From Tetragonia tetragonoides (Eukaryota > Streptophyta > Magnoliopsida > Caryophyllales > Aizoaceae): a DNA stretch of 64,000 nt. Shown here piece after piece: positions 48,818 through 60,064 of this stretch. Below the pieces are notes generated by a model. The model was not told the origin of the DNA and ran no database searches. It saw only the letters and a program-made list of their open reading frames with translations. Made by a program: the position numbers and the translations under genes. Location of the stretch: NCBI GenBank assembly GCA_038025085.1, contig CM076140.1, forward strand, positions 34,369,501-34,433,500. Reading direction: 5' to 3'. Position 1 is the stretch's first letter; every line of letters starts with the position of its first letter.

Positions 48818-50686
48818 ATGCCAGGGACCATCAAGCGTTCCTCAGCTGAAGATACACAGAAAGAGTCTCTCCTCATGCCAGGGTCGGAAAGTGGCCAGAA
48901 TGCTAAGAGAGTCAAAACCCATTTTGTGACCACCACGTATCCAGTTCGCGAAACTATGAGAGAATCAGTGCTAGATACTCAAGATGAATCCCTTGATCTG
49001 GAAGAACAATTAGATCGATCATTCCGGGAGGCAAAGATCCAAGTGGGCCTTGATCCAGATGAGACACCACGTCTCATCGAATATAGAAGCGCAGGCAAGC
49101 CAATCCAAGCCAATGCTGAATCACAAGACGATATTGAGCACCTAACTCAATATGTAGTGGTCTACCATTCAGAAATTAAAAATCTGTAGAAAACGGTCGC
49201 TGAGTTGGAACAAAGAATCAAGTTTCTAGAAGGTGGCAAGCTGGATCTAGATCAAGGGCAGCCCCGTTGGCCTCAAGAGCGCATCTTTCAACAAATAAGG
49301 GCGTATGGCTACATACATACGGTAGGACCAACATATGAGCTCATCCCAGAAAATGGAAATCCAAGTGTTTATTGCGAATACTGTCGAGCCTGCAGACATC
49401 ACACCAATGACTGCAGAGATTTGAGGGGCAGAATCCAAACCTTCATTGATGAAGGAACAATGTGGCCCGCGCATCATTGGTTATCAAGGGAAAGACCAAG
49501 TATCCCCATCCATGAGTTCACGCCCTTAACAGTGCCAATTTATGAAGTCATGACCGCTCTACTTCGTCGCGGAGATTTGCAGTTCCTAAAAGGAGTGTGG
49601 GTAGAAGAAGAAGATCATTACCTCTATTGCCAATACCACAGATGTTTTGGCCATCTCACTGAGCAATGTTATCGTTTAAAGTATGACATCCAATCTGTTA
49701 TCAACTCCGGGACAGTTTCTCCCCCAAAATCCCATGTATTCAAGATCAAAATACGAAGGTATGAACCGCAGTTCGAAGTTAATGTGCTTGAAATGGATCA
49801 AGCACCTTTCATACCACACTCAAATCCCCATGTTAATGGTTTCCTCAAAAAGCAAGGATATATACCCGGTATGGGTCTGGGAAGAAATGGACAAGGGCCC
49901 ACTACTTTCAAATTTGAGCCCAAAAACAACTCTTTCGGGCTTGGCTATGATGAAACTGACAAAGAAATCTGAGACCAGGTTCTGAAACAAAGGAAACAAT
50001 TTAAGGAAAAACATGTCATCTCACCCTATAGCCACACACTAAATGGCCAGTTCATCACGGAAGGAGACTACTGCCCATACTACGGCTTCCCAGAGCCGTA
50101 CTATGACGAAGAAACCAGGGTCACGCATCCAGGTTTTGAAATATTCCGAGACTGCAATCAGTTGGGCGAGGAGGCACAACACCCCTTAAAGCCAGCAAGC
50201 CAAGATTGAGCCAAAGCACCAGGTAACCAGCTACTGGATCTCTTATTTGGCCGAGAAAACAGAACGACCGAAGCTCCTGAAGTAGATGAAGAGGTGATGG
50301 CTCTTAGTGATCGCAACTTCAACCCTGCAGACCTGATATATACTACCGAGGATGTCACAATGGGATGGCGCAAAGAAGTAGGCTATACTGGCCCGAATGG
50401 ACGAAAGGTCACGATATCCGCTGGAGAAGGACCAATGATGGAAGAACCTGATTCCGAGCCTCAGTCAGAGTCAGTGTCTAGCATAGGTCCTAGATATGAG
50501 TCAAAATCAGGAAATGTCCCCTTCACTTTTTCTAAGTCTAGTGTCGATGTGAAGGGAAATTCAGATCCCTTTCTTGCTGTTTTCAATTCTAATATCAATA
50601 AAATAGAAAATCCTTCTGCTCATTTCTTTCTTTGTTTAACTATTGACAAATCCAATGAATACAAAGTTGCACAAATTATTAACTAA
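48818..50686 (+). pseudogene. Tat-lineage gag with zinc knuckle and G-patch (three stops)
   Basis: One frame from the ATG at 48818 (MPGTIKRSSAEDTQ) with stops at 49187-49189, 49970-49972 and 50207-50209. Cys/His motifs include CEYCRACRHHTNDC and CQYHRCFGHLTEQC. A G-patch follows at about 49850-49960 with GYIPGMGLGRNGQGP and NSFGLGY. These are features of Tat/Ogre gag-protease polyproteins. No protease active site (DSG/DTG) is seen before the frame ends. Confidence 0.8.
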
Positions 50687-50825
50687 TTAATTTAAGCAAT
50701 GTAAGTAAACTTCGCAAAACCAAGAATACAGATTTTCACTTTTACAGGAGTTTGAGTAGCTGAACTCCCTCAACGATGCCACTCCAAAAAAAAAAAAAGG
50801 AAGCGAACCAACCTTTTGCAACAAC

Positions 50826-51779
50826 CTCGACATAGAAGTGACTTTTGGGGCTCCGATCGAAGAAGATCCTTGGTACCAAGACGTCTTCAACTACATCACC
50901 CAAGGAGTATACCCTCAAAATGCACCACTAAGAGCTCAACGGGCCATCCGTCTCTTAGCGGCGCAATACATAGAATACAAGGGGGTTCTGTACAAGAAAT
51001 CTCACAACGGGGTTAACCTCAGATGTGTGAACGCCGAAGAAGCTGCAGAGATTGTGGACGAGGTACATGATGGGGTGTGCGGACCACACATGAACGGGCG
51101 AATGCTCTCCAAGAAGGTTCTAGAGACTAGGATACTACTGGACTACTATGGAAAATGATTGTTACGACTACGTTAAGAAGTGTAAGAAGTGTCAGATATA
51201 TGCCAACCTGCAGCATATGCCACCCTCGATGCTCCACAACTTTCCCTCTCCTTGGCCATTTTCTGCATGGGGAATGGACATCATTGGAAAGATCACCCCG
51301 AAGGGCTCGAGAGAACATGAATACATCCTAGTACATAAGATCCTCTACGGGAGCAACACCTTACTCCCTAGTCTATGGAATGGAAGCAGTTCTACCCATA
51401 GAAGTCCAACTACCATCCATGCGCATAGCCCTAGAGGGTGAAATTCCTAAACCCAATGGTTACAAGCCCGCTACGAAGAGCTCATGTTCACAGATGAAAG
51501 ACGCCTACGGGCCCTAGACCATTCCTACATGTATCAACAACGCATGGCAAGAGCGTTCAACAAAAAGGTTCGACCTCGAAATTTAAAGGAAGGGGACTTA
51601 GTTTGGAAAGAATTACGAGCCCCAGTAAGCGACTCCAGAGGCAAATTTCGACCAACTGGTCCGGACCATTCATCATCAAAGACATCCTATTAAGAGGCGC
51701 CGTCAGACTCATGGATATTGATGGCATCGAGTTCAGCCAGCTCACCAATATGGATCAACTAAAGAAGTGTCACGTCTAA
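50826..51779 (+). pseudogene. Tat-lineage integrase remnant lacking the catalytic core
   Basis: Starts with PWYQDVFNYI and the zinc-binding part, HDGVCGPHMNGRML... then, after a 1-nt shift near 51150, YVKKCKKCQIYANLQ. At about 51338 the sequence jumps from the first core strand (WGMDIIGKI) to the C-terminal YGMEAVLPIE-like region, so most of the DDE core is deleted. The end reads MARAFNKKVRPRNLKEGDLV and stops at 51779. Reverse transcriptase and RNase H are wholly missing upstream. Confidence 0.8.
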
Positions 51780-51992
51780 AAAAAAAATTCGAAAACTTAG
51801 AAAAAAGAAGAAAAAAAGACGTACACTATTTGAACGAACTACGCAGGCCTGATTCCACACTGGATACGTAGGTAACCCTTTCAAAGGGGCCCGGCCAAAA
51901 TCAATTCAAAAATTCCTTTCAACTCATTCAAAAAAGGGAAAATGTTTATTCAAACTGAACGAATAAGCTTACATTGCAAGAATTGAAACTTC

Positions 51993-53015
51993 CTAAGGAA
52001 ATACTGCAACTATGAGGGTTAAAGCTACGACATATGGTCTCGTAGTCTCCTGACAGGGGATCATCTCGTGCAAACCGTATTGCCTCATGACCCTAGAGGG
52101 AAAGAAGAAAGTGGTCCTGTACAGACCCAATACGGTAGTATGAAGGATCAAGTCATCACAAGCCACTAAATAAGTCAAGCTCCACCAGGGCACATGCCAA
52201 CGGATGATAGGTCCCGCTTGGAAAAAGGCATCCCATTCAGCAAGGGACTTTTCAGAATATAGCCTTTTCCTAACCAGAAAGCTAGCAACAGTATATGTTT
52301 TCTTTGACCAGGTCCGAGGAACACAAATAATCAGATTATCTGGTGACTCTATCAACCTTAGATGCTCACATAACCAGATCTGAAACAGCAGGGGGCTGTC
52401 CGAGAAAGATTGGTTGGGAGATGTTTTCAACCTGTCAAGCCCAATAATGGTTTCCCCTACGACCAGATGTAAGGGAGAATGTCCTTCAACCATTTGATTA
52501 ACCACTCGCAGCAACGAGGCTCTACCCAAGTTGGAAGATTCTGCATTAACAAACAACAGGCGGTTTAACAGGCACAGTACAAAAGCCTGTCGATGGCAGC
52601 GCCTGAATATGGCATCTTTGTCAGAAGAAATAGAGAACTTTTCGCAAAGTTGAACCAAGTCCACATCGGCACCAAGCACCATCTTTTTGGCTTTTGCAGA
52701 TGACAAACCCAGGGATTTCCTGTATTGATCCCTAAAACCATCCCTCACATAAGGCACAGCTGGGGGAAGAACATCAGGAATATTAGTGATCGCAGCAAAT
52801 TCCTCAACCAAAGGGCATAGTTCGGAATTACCAAAACGGAAACCATGCAGGTCAGGATCCCAATAATGCAAAGCAGACCGAACAAGGGACCACATTATTT
52901 TGGTTGGTTTTGAAGTCAGCAAGGTAGAAACGTGAAACGGGGCTAGTTCAAGCTTATCTTCTACGGTCAGATTTTTGCACCAGGCATCGAACAGATCTTC
53001 AAAGGATTTCACCAT
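51993..53015 (-). CDS. Antisense gene 1: plant retroelement-associated protein (340 residues)
   Basis: An intact 340-codon frame opposite to the element's own genes, starting at the ATG at 53015. It contains LVRSALHYWDPDLHGFRFG, then SELCPLVEEFAAITNIP, and a later WLCEHLRLIESPD. The pattern of a Trp/Asp motif followed by the L-x-P-x-x-x-E-F stretch resembles plant-mobile-domain-like proteins (I recall a DUF7745-type family), but I cannot confirm this. A TATA-like ctataagta lies at about 53094-53102 on the minus strand, and GCCGATAGCGGC is at 53166-53177. No stop or frameshift is present, unlike the sense gag. Confidence 0.7.
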   Translation of the reverse strand: MVKSFEDLFDAWCKNLTVEDKLELAPFHVSTLLTSKPTKIMWSLVRSALHYWDPDLHGFRFGNSELCPLVEEFAAITNIPDVLPPAVPYVRDGFRDQYRKSLGLSSAKAKKMVLGADVDLVQLCEKFSISSDKDAIFRRCHRQAFVLCLLNRLLFVNAESSNLGRASLLRVVNQMVEGHSPLHLVVGETIIGLDRLKTSPNQSFSDSPLLFQIWLCEHLRLIESPDNLIICVPRTWSKKTYTVASFLVRKRLYSEKSLAEWDAFFQAGPIIRWHVPWWSLTYLVACDDLILHTTVLGLYRTTFFFPSRVMRQYGLHEMIPCQETTRPYVVALTLIVAVFP

Positions 53016-53079
53016 GGCAGAAAATTGGAGAAGTTTGGGAGAGCTAAGGTATACAAAAAAAAGTGGTACAACATCAAGT

Positions 53080-53180
53080 ATCCTGAAAATCCTACTTATA
53101 GACAGGAACGCGGGCCGAAAAAGCCAGAAATCCGCAAAAAAGAGTCGTCAGCAGCACTGGTCAGCGCCGATAGCGGCCCA
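53080..53180 (-). promoter_or_regulatory. Likely promoter of antisense gene 1
   Basis: A TATA-like ctataagta (about 53094-53102) sits 80 bp upstream of the ATG. A one-base variant of the element's palindrome, GCCGATAGCGGC, lies 65 bp further upstream (53166-53177). Confidence 0.45.
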
Positions 53181-53498
53181 AACCCTGGCCGGGTCCGAAT
53201 TTCCCTTTTTCTCTAGTTCGCGCTTTTGATCCAGATGACCCGATTTCGCTCCAGTTTTAATACACGCGCGAAATTACAAGCCCGAGACTCTATTAGATTT
53301 ATCTTTTTTCATTTTTCTTTTCTTTTTTCTTTTTCATTTTTTTTAGGGGGTATAATATGTGTAATTTTTGCTTTCTCCTTTGCATTTTTTTTTACCTTTT
53401 TACCTTTTTCTTTTTTATTGTTATTATTCCCTAAATTATGGCTTTGGCCTACTGCATAACACGTTGCATAATTAGATCAGACGGCCATAATTGAGTCA

Positions 53499-54108
53499 TC
53501 ACAGTATATCATACATATCAAAAAAAGAAGAAGTGTTGCACCAAAAACAGGAGTTCGAAATTCCAAGGCCAATGTTTACAAAAGCGGCCCAACGTTGTTC
53601 AACTGGAATCGTTGCTATCAGCCTCATTATCATGGACGGCCCTTGACCATAGTTTCCGGTTGAATAGTGGAGAGAAAAGCTATATATGGGCCTGCTGTTC
53701 TCAGGCCTCATGTCCCGTCCATCATACGCTGGGGCTCGCATAGGAGTACCTGCCGAAAACCCCGGGGCAAAGAAGTTCGCCGTGGCCTGACTAGCGAAAT
53801 CCATAGCCACATCCTGATGAGAAGGCCCAGCATATGACATATCCCATCCAGGGGCGTTCGCCCAACCTCCAGCCAAGGGCGTAGCAACGGGCAGCCTATC
53901 AAGAGAAGGCCGTAAATCAGCAGGAGAGAACATCTCAGGAACATACAGGACAGAAGCCCCGGGCGCCTCATCAACGGGAGGCCTGGTCACCATCACAGGA
54001 GGAGAACGAGCAATAGATGGTCTGCTCGCCGAGGAAGCCCTCGCAGCAGAGGAGTGGCGTGGTCCTACCGAAGATGAAGACTGAGACATCTGCAGATAAT
54101 CAAAGTAA
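53499..54108 (-). CDS. Possible 3' exon of antisense gene 2 (Ser/Ala/Pro-rich)
   Basis: An open frame on the minus strand with a good acceptor, atctgcag, just before ATGTCTCAG (54089). It encodes SSSSVGPRHSSAARASSASR and a low-complexity tail ending at 53499. Further exon-like pieces at about 54180-54290 and 54370-54565 have splice-like ends. The upstream exon ends in a stop at 54629-54631, so this piece would be reached only if that stop were avoided. Confidence 0.4.
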
Positions 54109-54628
54109 AAATGTTACGTTAAGCACTTCACTTAGCTAAATAAAAAAAAAGAAAGAGAAGAGAGTTTGCTTACATCAACGGTCTTAGACCGAGAACTCTT
54201 CCCCTTGCCCATCACTCGACCGTAGCCTTTCGTCAACAAATGAATGAGCTTGAAGACTTGACAGGTCTGCTCCCGATTCAGCTACAAAAGAGAGAGAGAG
54301 CCACAAAATAAAGTCAACACTCAAAAGCAAACACAAGTACAAAAGAGAGAGAGAGAAGAAAGCTTACCCCGTGCAACCATCAGGCAAAGGCAAGCCCTCC
54401 ACCGCCTCTCCGTCAGAAATATGGAGGGGGAACTCCTCCACTATGCATCCCCCACTCTCCCCAATGTACCTCACCTCATTGGTCGGCAAGGTCACACTTG
54501 GGGGCTGACCCCGAGAAGCTCTGGAATGAGACCTCCTAGGACCCGAAGGAGCTAGACGATCCTCCTACAAGACACAAGGAGTCAGTATATTACGTGTACA
54601 GTTAAAAGATGCAGATAAGTTTCTTACC

Positions 54629-56349
54629 TCAGAAGTGAAGTCTGGCATAAGCGGTCCAAGCCAGGTACATGGCGGTCTGGTCTAAGCCAACGACCTCCGG
54701 CACGATAAACTCCTGCGCCGCCCTACCACGAATCACGATCCCCAGGTCCCGCACACTCAGACCACGCAGATAAAACATGGTCAAAGAAGGATTCTCCGGA
54801 ACCAGATGAGTACTCAGGGAGGGATAGACCAACCGAGTCAAACGATCCCCTAAGTACCATACAAAGCTGAATGGCCCCTCGAAGACCACTCGTAGAGAAG
54901 ATACCCTAAAAGACTCTAGGGTAATGTGGGTAGGAACCCAAGGAACATCATCAAAAGCGGACCACAACACCTGCAGATTACCAATTCAAAATTCATTCAC
55001 ACAGAATGAACAAAAGGGAATGCACAAGTCAACAACCACGTACCGTAGACGCAGCATGACTCTCGAAGGTGGCCCGGAAATGCTCCAGAGAGGAAAACGG
55101 ATGGGCATCCCTACCAACCAATCGTGAACCTAAAGGGAACATTCTCAAATCAGGACGATGAGGACCAAAGGTTGAAAAATACTCAAAGAACCACAGCTGC
55201 CACACAAGGAAACACAAAAAATGATTTCCACAATTGAAGACATAGGCAAAAAAAAAGGAGTAAAAAACAGAAGCCTACCTCTAGTATCCTCCATGGGCCT
55301 GTGATAGATGTTCTCTCACTCGTCTCCTTAGGCCTACAGGCCCGACGACACCACTTCACCAAAGAAGCATAAGAAGCAGCACCAAGGTTGTACTCACGCA
55401 CCTTGGTCAAATCCTCCAAGCATGTTAAGAAACCGACTTGACACACGCTCTTCTTTTGAGCAAAGATCGTCGACCCCAGCAAACAAGCCAAGAAAATACG
55501 AGCCCTCTGCTCCTCGGTAAGCCCCTGCGTAGATACGGCCTCCCACAACCGCGCCAAGGAAACCCGATCCTTATGAAAGTGGATGGATACGGGCCCGTAA
55601 AGATCCAACAAGGTGTCACTCCATCGCCAATAGCTCGCGTCGTACTGAGTACGACGCCCTCTAAAGGATAACCCCGTCAGCACAACAAAATGATAAAGGG
55701 TAGGAAACATCTCTCCCACAGGTGTATGGAAAGTGTTTGTAGAATCCCAAAACCTCTCCAGTAACCCCCGGGCAATAATCCTAGAATCCCCCGAGTGACA
55801 AGCAGGTATAACAGTAAAAAAATCAGCGAGACCCGAGTCCAGTACCAAATTCCCGGCCTCCTCCGAAAAGGTCCCCAACATCATAGCCCAGTGGGAAGTA
55901 GTCCCATGACCCTGCAGCAAAACCCCGACACCCTAGCCAACCAACAAAATTTTCTCAATACCCCGTATACCACAAATACAGCTAAAATAAATTCGACACA
56001 AATTATATACAGCTGACCACCAATCCAGTACAAGTCCCAATTTGTTCGTGTGCCGAAGCACTAACAGTTCCAATTTTCAGTTTGAATATACTGAACAGAA
56101 AAAAAGAATAGCAGAAAACATACCAGCCTCAAGTCAGACAAATGACTCCGTCTATCCGGCAACAGTACACTGCAGTTCCAAACTCCAGGAGGGCGCCAAT
56201 CCAACCGCATAAAAGAATCTTCGTACAGTCGAGCCCCATCCGCGTGACCCATCGGAGGCCCTCCGGGCAGAAGGTAACCCGGTGCGAAAAAGGCTCCGGT
56301 CATACTCCTCGTCACTCATAGGACGCTTCCCTTTGTCTAGGGGATCCAT
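54629..56349 (-). pseudogene. Antisense gene 2: plant mobile domain (PMD) protein, 4 coding exons, one frameshift
   Basis: Exons: 56124-56349, 55279-55911, 55044-55196, 54629-54970. All introns are GT-AG and exons 2-4 join in phase 0, giving about 450 residues. Exon 2 carries the domain core: RGLLERFWDSTNTFHTPVGE, then TLYHFVVLTGLSFRG, the W-T-x-TF-x-x-x-GEM-x-x-TL-x-D/H-V-x-x-L-G-L pattern of the plant mobile domain (PF10536). Exon 1 opens MDPLDKGKRPMSDEEYDRS and is 226 nt, so a 1-nt shift (perhaps the T5 run near 56290) is needed to reach PGGPPMGHADGARLYED. A likely 5' UTR intron (gtaagtcg near 56515 to cttatag near 56371) precedes the ATG. In Arabidopsis, PMD proteins MAIN and MAIL1 take part in transposon silencing; the role of element-borne copies is unknown. 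Confidence 0.8.
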
Positions 56350-56619
56350 GGGAGCACAATGAAACTTTCTCTCTCTATAAGTGAGAAAACAAAAGTTTCA
56401 GTTTCGCAAGAAACAAGCACCCATTCAACAATGCAACCCAAAATTCAGCAACTAGGCGGAAAAATAATCAAGTTCAAGACAAAAACCGAAGCAAACGGAC
56501 AAGAATCGACTTACCTCAAGTGGACTGAAGCACTCATCAATGGAGCAACTTGCTCTCGACAATGGCTCGGTGAGGAAGAAGACCCAAAACGCGAAAAGAA
56601 GAGAGAGAAAGCGCCTAAG

Positions 56620-56735
56620 TGCTTTTTATTTGGCTCAAGCCCAGCGCCACTAGCGGCGCTGGCCAGAGCCGCTAGCGGCCTCACACCGAGGCCCAGCGTC
56701 GCTAGCGACGCTGGCCTGGGCCTCTAGCGGCCCTG
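56620..56735 (-). promoter_or_regulatory. Promoter of antisense gene 2: four palindromes next to a TATA-like box
   Basis: On the minus strand a TATA-like aaataaaaag lies at 56622-56631. Just upstream are GCCACTAGCGGC (56646-56657), GCCGCTAGCGGC (56668-56679), the 16-bp palindrome GCGTCGCTAGCGACGC (56696-56711) and GCCTCTAGCGGC (56720-56731). The same motif family occurs in both LTR promoters. Confidence 0.55.
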
Positions 56736-57046
56736 CAGACCTGCAGCACGGGCCCTACTGCTGACCCATGGCCCCTTTTTCCAGTCCAAAGTTCGTTATT
56801 ACAGTACATTTTGCGGCAATATCAGTACCAAGCGCGCGGGAGCGAAGCCCCTGGCCCACAGATTCAAATTCGACAGTTGGCCCATTTTACGGTACCAACT
56901 ATTTACAGGTAAAACTAACCCGTTTATTTTTGCAGGTCCCAAATACTGAAACCCGGATCTACACTGCGACGACTCTCACCGCCGGAGCGCCCATGTTATT
57001 TATGAGCCCGAAAATTTTTATCGGCACTTGCTAAGCAACACAACAA

Positions 57047-57352
57047 TACAAATTTTGGGCCAGTCACTGATCGCTTAAGCTATTGCGGTTAAACTGTCCT
57101 TCTGCGAAACTACAAATTTTGGGCCAGTCATTGATCGCTTAATCTATTGCGGTTAAACTGTCCTTCTGCGAAACTACAAATTTTTGGGGTTAGTCAATGA
57201 TCGCTTAAGATATTGCGGTTAAACTATCCTTCTACGAGGTTACTATTTTTTGTGTCAGTCAATGATTGCTTAAACTGTTGCAGTTATACTGTCCATTATT
57301 TTTACATGTTTTCAGTCAATGATTGCTTAAACTATTGCATTTAAACTGTTCA
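57047..57352. repeat. ~65-bp tandem repeat, about 5 diverged copies
   Basis: Units containing cagtcaatgatcgcttaa, then ttgcggttaaactgtcc, start at about 57061, 57125, 57191, 57256 and 57313. The array lies between antisense gene 2 and the 3' LTR. Retand elements are known for a tandem array in this region. Confidence 0.85.
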
Positions 57353-57776
57353 TATGTCCTAACCACTTTACGACCGATTGTTTTTAATCGCGCTGTCTCG
57401 TTGACTTTTTCGTTTCTCGTACAGGGATGGAATCTCGACATCCGTCGAGCGGTGTTTAGTCGCTGTTTGTCGAAGCACTCTATGTTGATCATTCTCAAAG
57501 TATCACTAACTTTTTCATTCACTCTGAATACAGGTCTCCAGCAGATGTTTAGATCATCTACGGACGATGTTCTATCCTGCTACTATAACCTTTGTTTTCT
57601 CTTGTGTTCACAGGGATGAAATGTTAGCACACTATGAGCGTATTCCAACAGGTTTGTCTTCATATGCATACATAGTGTACACTCTCACACACCATGTGCA
57701 CATCAGCATCCTGCATGTCGCCTTCGGAGTACTTTGATCTTCGCTTTTACTCAAGCTCGATCAAAGTGGGGGCTTC
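57353..57776 (+). other. 3' untranslated region and polypurine tract
   Basis: Non-coding sequence with three acceptor-like tacag or cacag sites (near 57425, 57532 and 57613). The polypurine tract caaagtgggggcttc is directly before the 3' LTR. Confidence 0.6.
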
Positions 57777-59139
57777 TGTAGACGACAAAAAGCGTCTTCA
57801 GATTTCTCCGCAAAAGCCTGATGATGAAAGGAGTAATTTTTAAGCTTGAACTGCTATTTTGCTTTAATAGTTAAGACAAGGTCTCAGGTTTTTCCCTCCA
57901 AACACTCCTTCATTCCATTCCATTCAGAAGCCTCGTTCAAGAGCCTTCCAACGACACGTCTCATGCCTCATTCCGACTCTCAGTCGCCATGTTGCGATTT
58001 AAGGGTAAAACCGTCTTTTACCGTTCAGGGGTAAAACAGTCTTTTCATGTTTTTCGGAATATTTAAAATCCTCTGGAAAATAAAAATGGGCTGGATGAAG
58101 TCATTATGACGCCATCCAGCTGGCTGCTGACAGCCGTCAGCGGCCCTGGGGAAAGTCCCAGGGCCGCTAGCGGCGCTGGGGAAAGTCCCAGGGCCGCTAG
58201 CGGCGCTGGGGAAAGTCCCAGGGCCGCTAGCGGCGCTGACCAAATTCCCAGGGTCGTTAGCGGGGCTGACTTCCCTTTAGGCCCGGCTCATTTTTCAAGC
58301 CCGTCTCATTTTTCAGCTTAAATTCGATCGTAGAACCCTACTTTTCCACGCCTATATAAACAACCCTTCACCCTCAGTTCAAAACACATAGTCTACAGTT
58401 GGCAACCTCTATTCTCGGGAGTATTGACACCGAGCTTCCCCCTCTTTCTTCCAAACTTGAGAACTATTTTTACTATTTTTTTCAAATATAGCCTACAGTT
58501 CAGGTACAAATTCCTGAGGGCTCAAATTAAATTAATTGCTTAATTGTTTATTTTCTAAGTAGTCATAATGTACATATCATGCTAGGTCACGTTTTTAATG
58601 CTTCCTAAATATTGTCTGTATAATCGTTGTGCTGCCCAACTTGTCAATCAAATGCATGTCTAAATAACGGTTAGAAATAAATGTTGTGATGCTTGTGGTA
58701 CACCAATTAATAGTCTAAGTCTAGGTTGTAAATCCGGTTTTGCATGGGAATTATGTCTTTAAATTATTAAGCAAACTTGAGTTAGTAGAGGCCGTCATAA
58801 TACGGGCGAGTTGGGTGCCTAACACCTTCCTACCTCGTACCTTTGCCCCCGAACCCTTTATTCTTGGGTACTTATATGTTTTATATAAGCGGGAGTCTTT
58901 CTAAAAACATGATTAGTTCACTTATCGGGCTATTGGGTTGTCCCTTCGGTTTGTCCCTTCGATAAAACGCCGATAGCAGATTTGTGACCTCTTTCATGGT
59001 TTTTTTATTCAATTCAAGTCTTTTCAAAAGCTTTTCTAACTCGATTGTCCCTTGAACTTATCTAAGCCCCCAACTGACAAATTTTCTATAAGGACGCACT
59101 CCGTGCAAACAAGGATTGGAAAAATCCCGGATCCTTACA
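57777..59139 (+). repeat. 3' LTR of the Tat/Retand-type element (1363 bp)
   Basis: Begins TGTAGACG and ends CCTTACA. It contains three 30-bp tandem units, each with GCCGCTAGCGGC (58163-58174, 58193-58204, 58223-58234), plus a decayed copy at 58253-58264. TATATAAA is at 58353-58360. The unit expansion explains most of the length difference from the 5' LTR. Confidence 0.9.
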
Positions 59140-60027
59140 CTAATTATCTCTTTTTATTTGAAAATATCACTTTCAATCTAAAGTTATCACTTAGCGTATA
59201 GAGTATGTAATAAAATATCACACTTGAGCACAAAAGTATTTGTTGGAAAAGTATCACTAGTAGGAAAAGCGATGTACACGATTGTCTTGTATTGGTTTTT
59301 ACGAAGCGCAAAAACTCATATTAAAAGGTCTTACTATGAGACAATTTTTACATGTTGAGCAAAAAGGGTTACTTCAAACTCTTTTGTTTTGGTAAATGAT
59401 TAAAATAAAATATTACTTTATTCTAAACACCTTTAACCATAGGAAAAAGGTGTTACTTTGTGGACAAAAAGCATACATTTTTGATGAAAAGTAATAATGT
59501 CGACCATCCATCGTGATTATTTTACACAAGACCTTACCATTTGGGTAGAAATAAAAGTGCATGTATAAATAACAAGCGATAGGAAAAAGAAATTTAAATT
59601 TATGAGTTTTAAACTGCGTAAATACAAAGCAACAAAATAAAATAGTAACAAGTAAAATAACGAGAAGTTATTCAGAAAATTATTCGAAATAAAAGCGAAG
59701 AGAATGCAAGCCCTCTTTTCTTGGAAATTGAACCGTATAAGCACATCTTTTTTAAATGTCCGTCCATTTTGTTATTCAAGTGTGGCAAAAAGTGTTGAGA
59801 TGATTTAGGATAACAAAAGGTGGCATGTTTGTCAAACGTGAATTTATTACAATATGAAGGTAAAGTCTTTGAATTGTATCTGTTAGTTGGACAATTGTTT
59901 GGTTGTGAAGGAATTTGGTAAGGGGTGTTAGATGGATTAAATTTCTAATTTGGCTAATTGGATGGGTGTGTAAAATGCGTGAATCTTCTTCGAGATTAAT
60001 GTAGTTCAAACACCAACGAAAATGGGG
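59140..60027. other. AT-rich stretch, nothing assigned
   Basis: No coding frame, RNA gene or element end could be supported. The last 200 bp may be the 5' part of the LINE ORF1 remnant that resumes at 61523. Confidence 0.4.
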
Positions 60028-60064
60028 GTTGTTTATTTGGAGTCTTCAGTGTGGTTGTAATCAG

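Larger units (their letters stand above)
46493..59139 (+). mobile_element. Tat/Retand-type Ty3/Gypsy element, non-autonomous, with two antisense genes
   Basis: Two related LTRs (46493-47763 and 57777-59139), a Tat-type primer site, a sense gag with zinc knuckle and G-patch, a fragment of integrase, two minus-strand genes, a tandem repeat array and a polypurine tract. Reverse transcriptase, RNase H and the integrase core are absent. Flanks ctaag and ctaat suggest a diverged 5-bp duplication. Known members of this lineage (Retand, Ogre) also carry an additional antisense ORF and tandem repeats near the 3' end. Confidence 0.85.
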
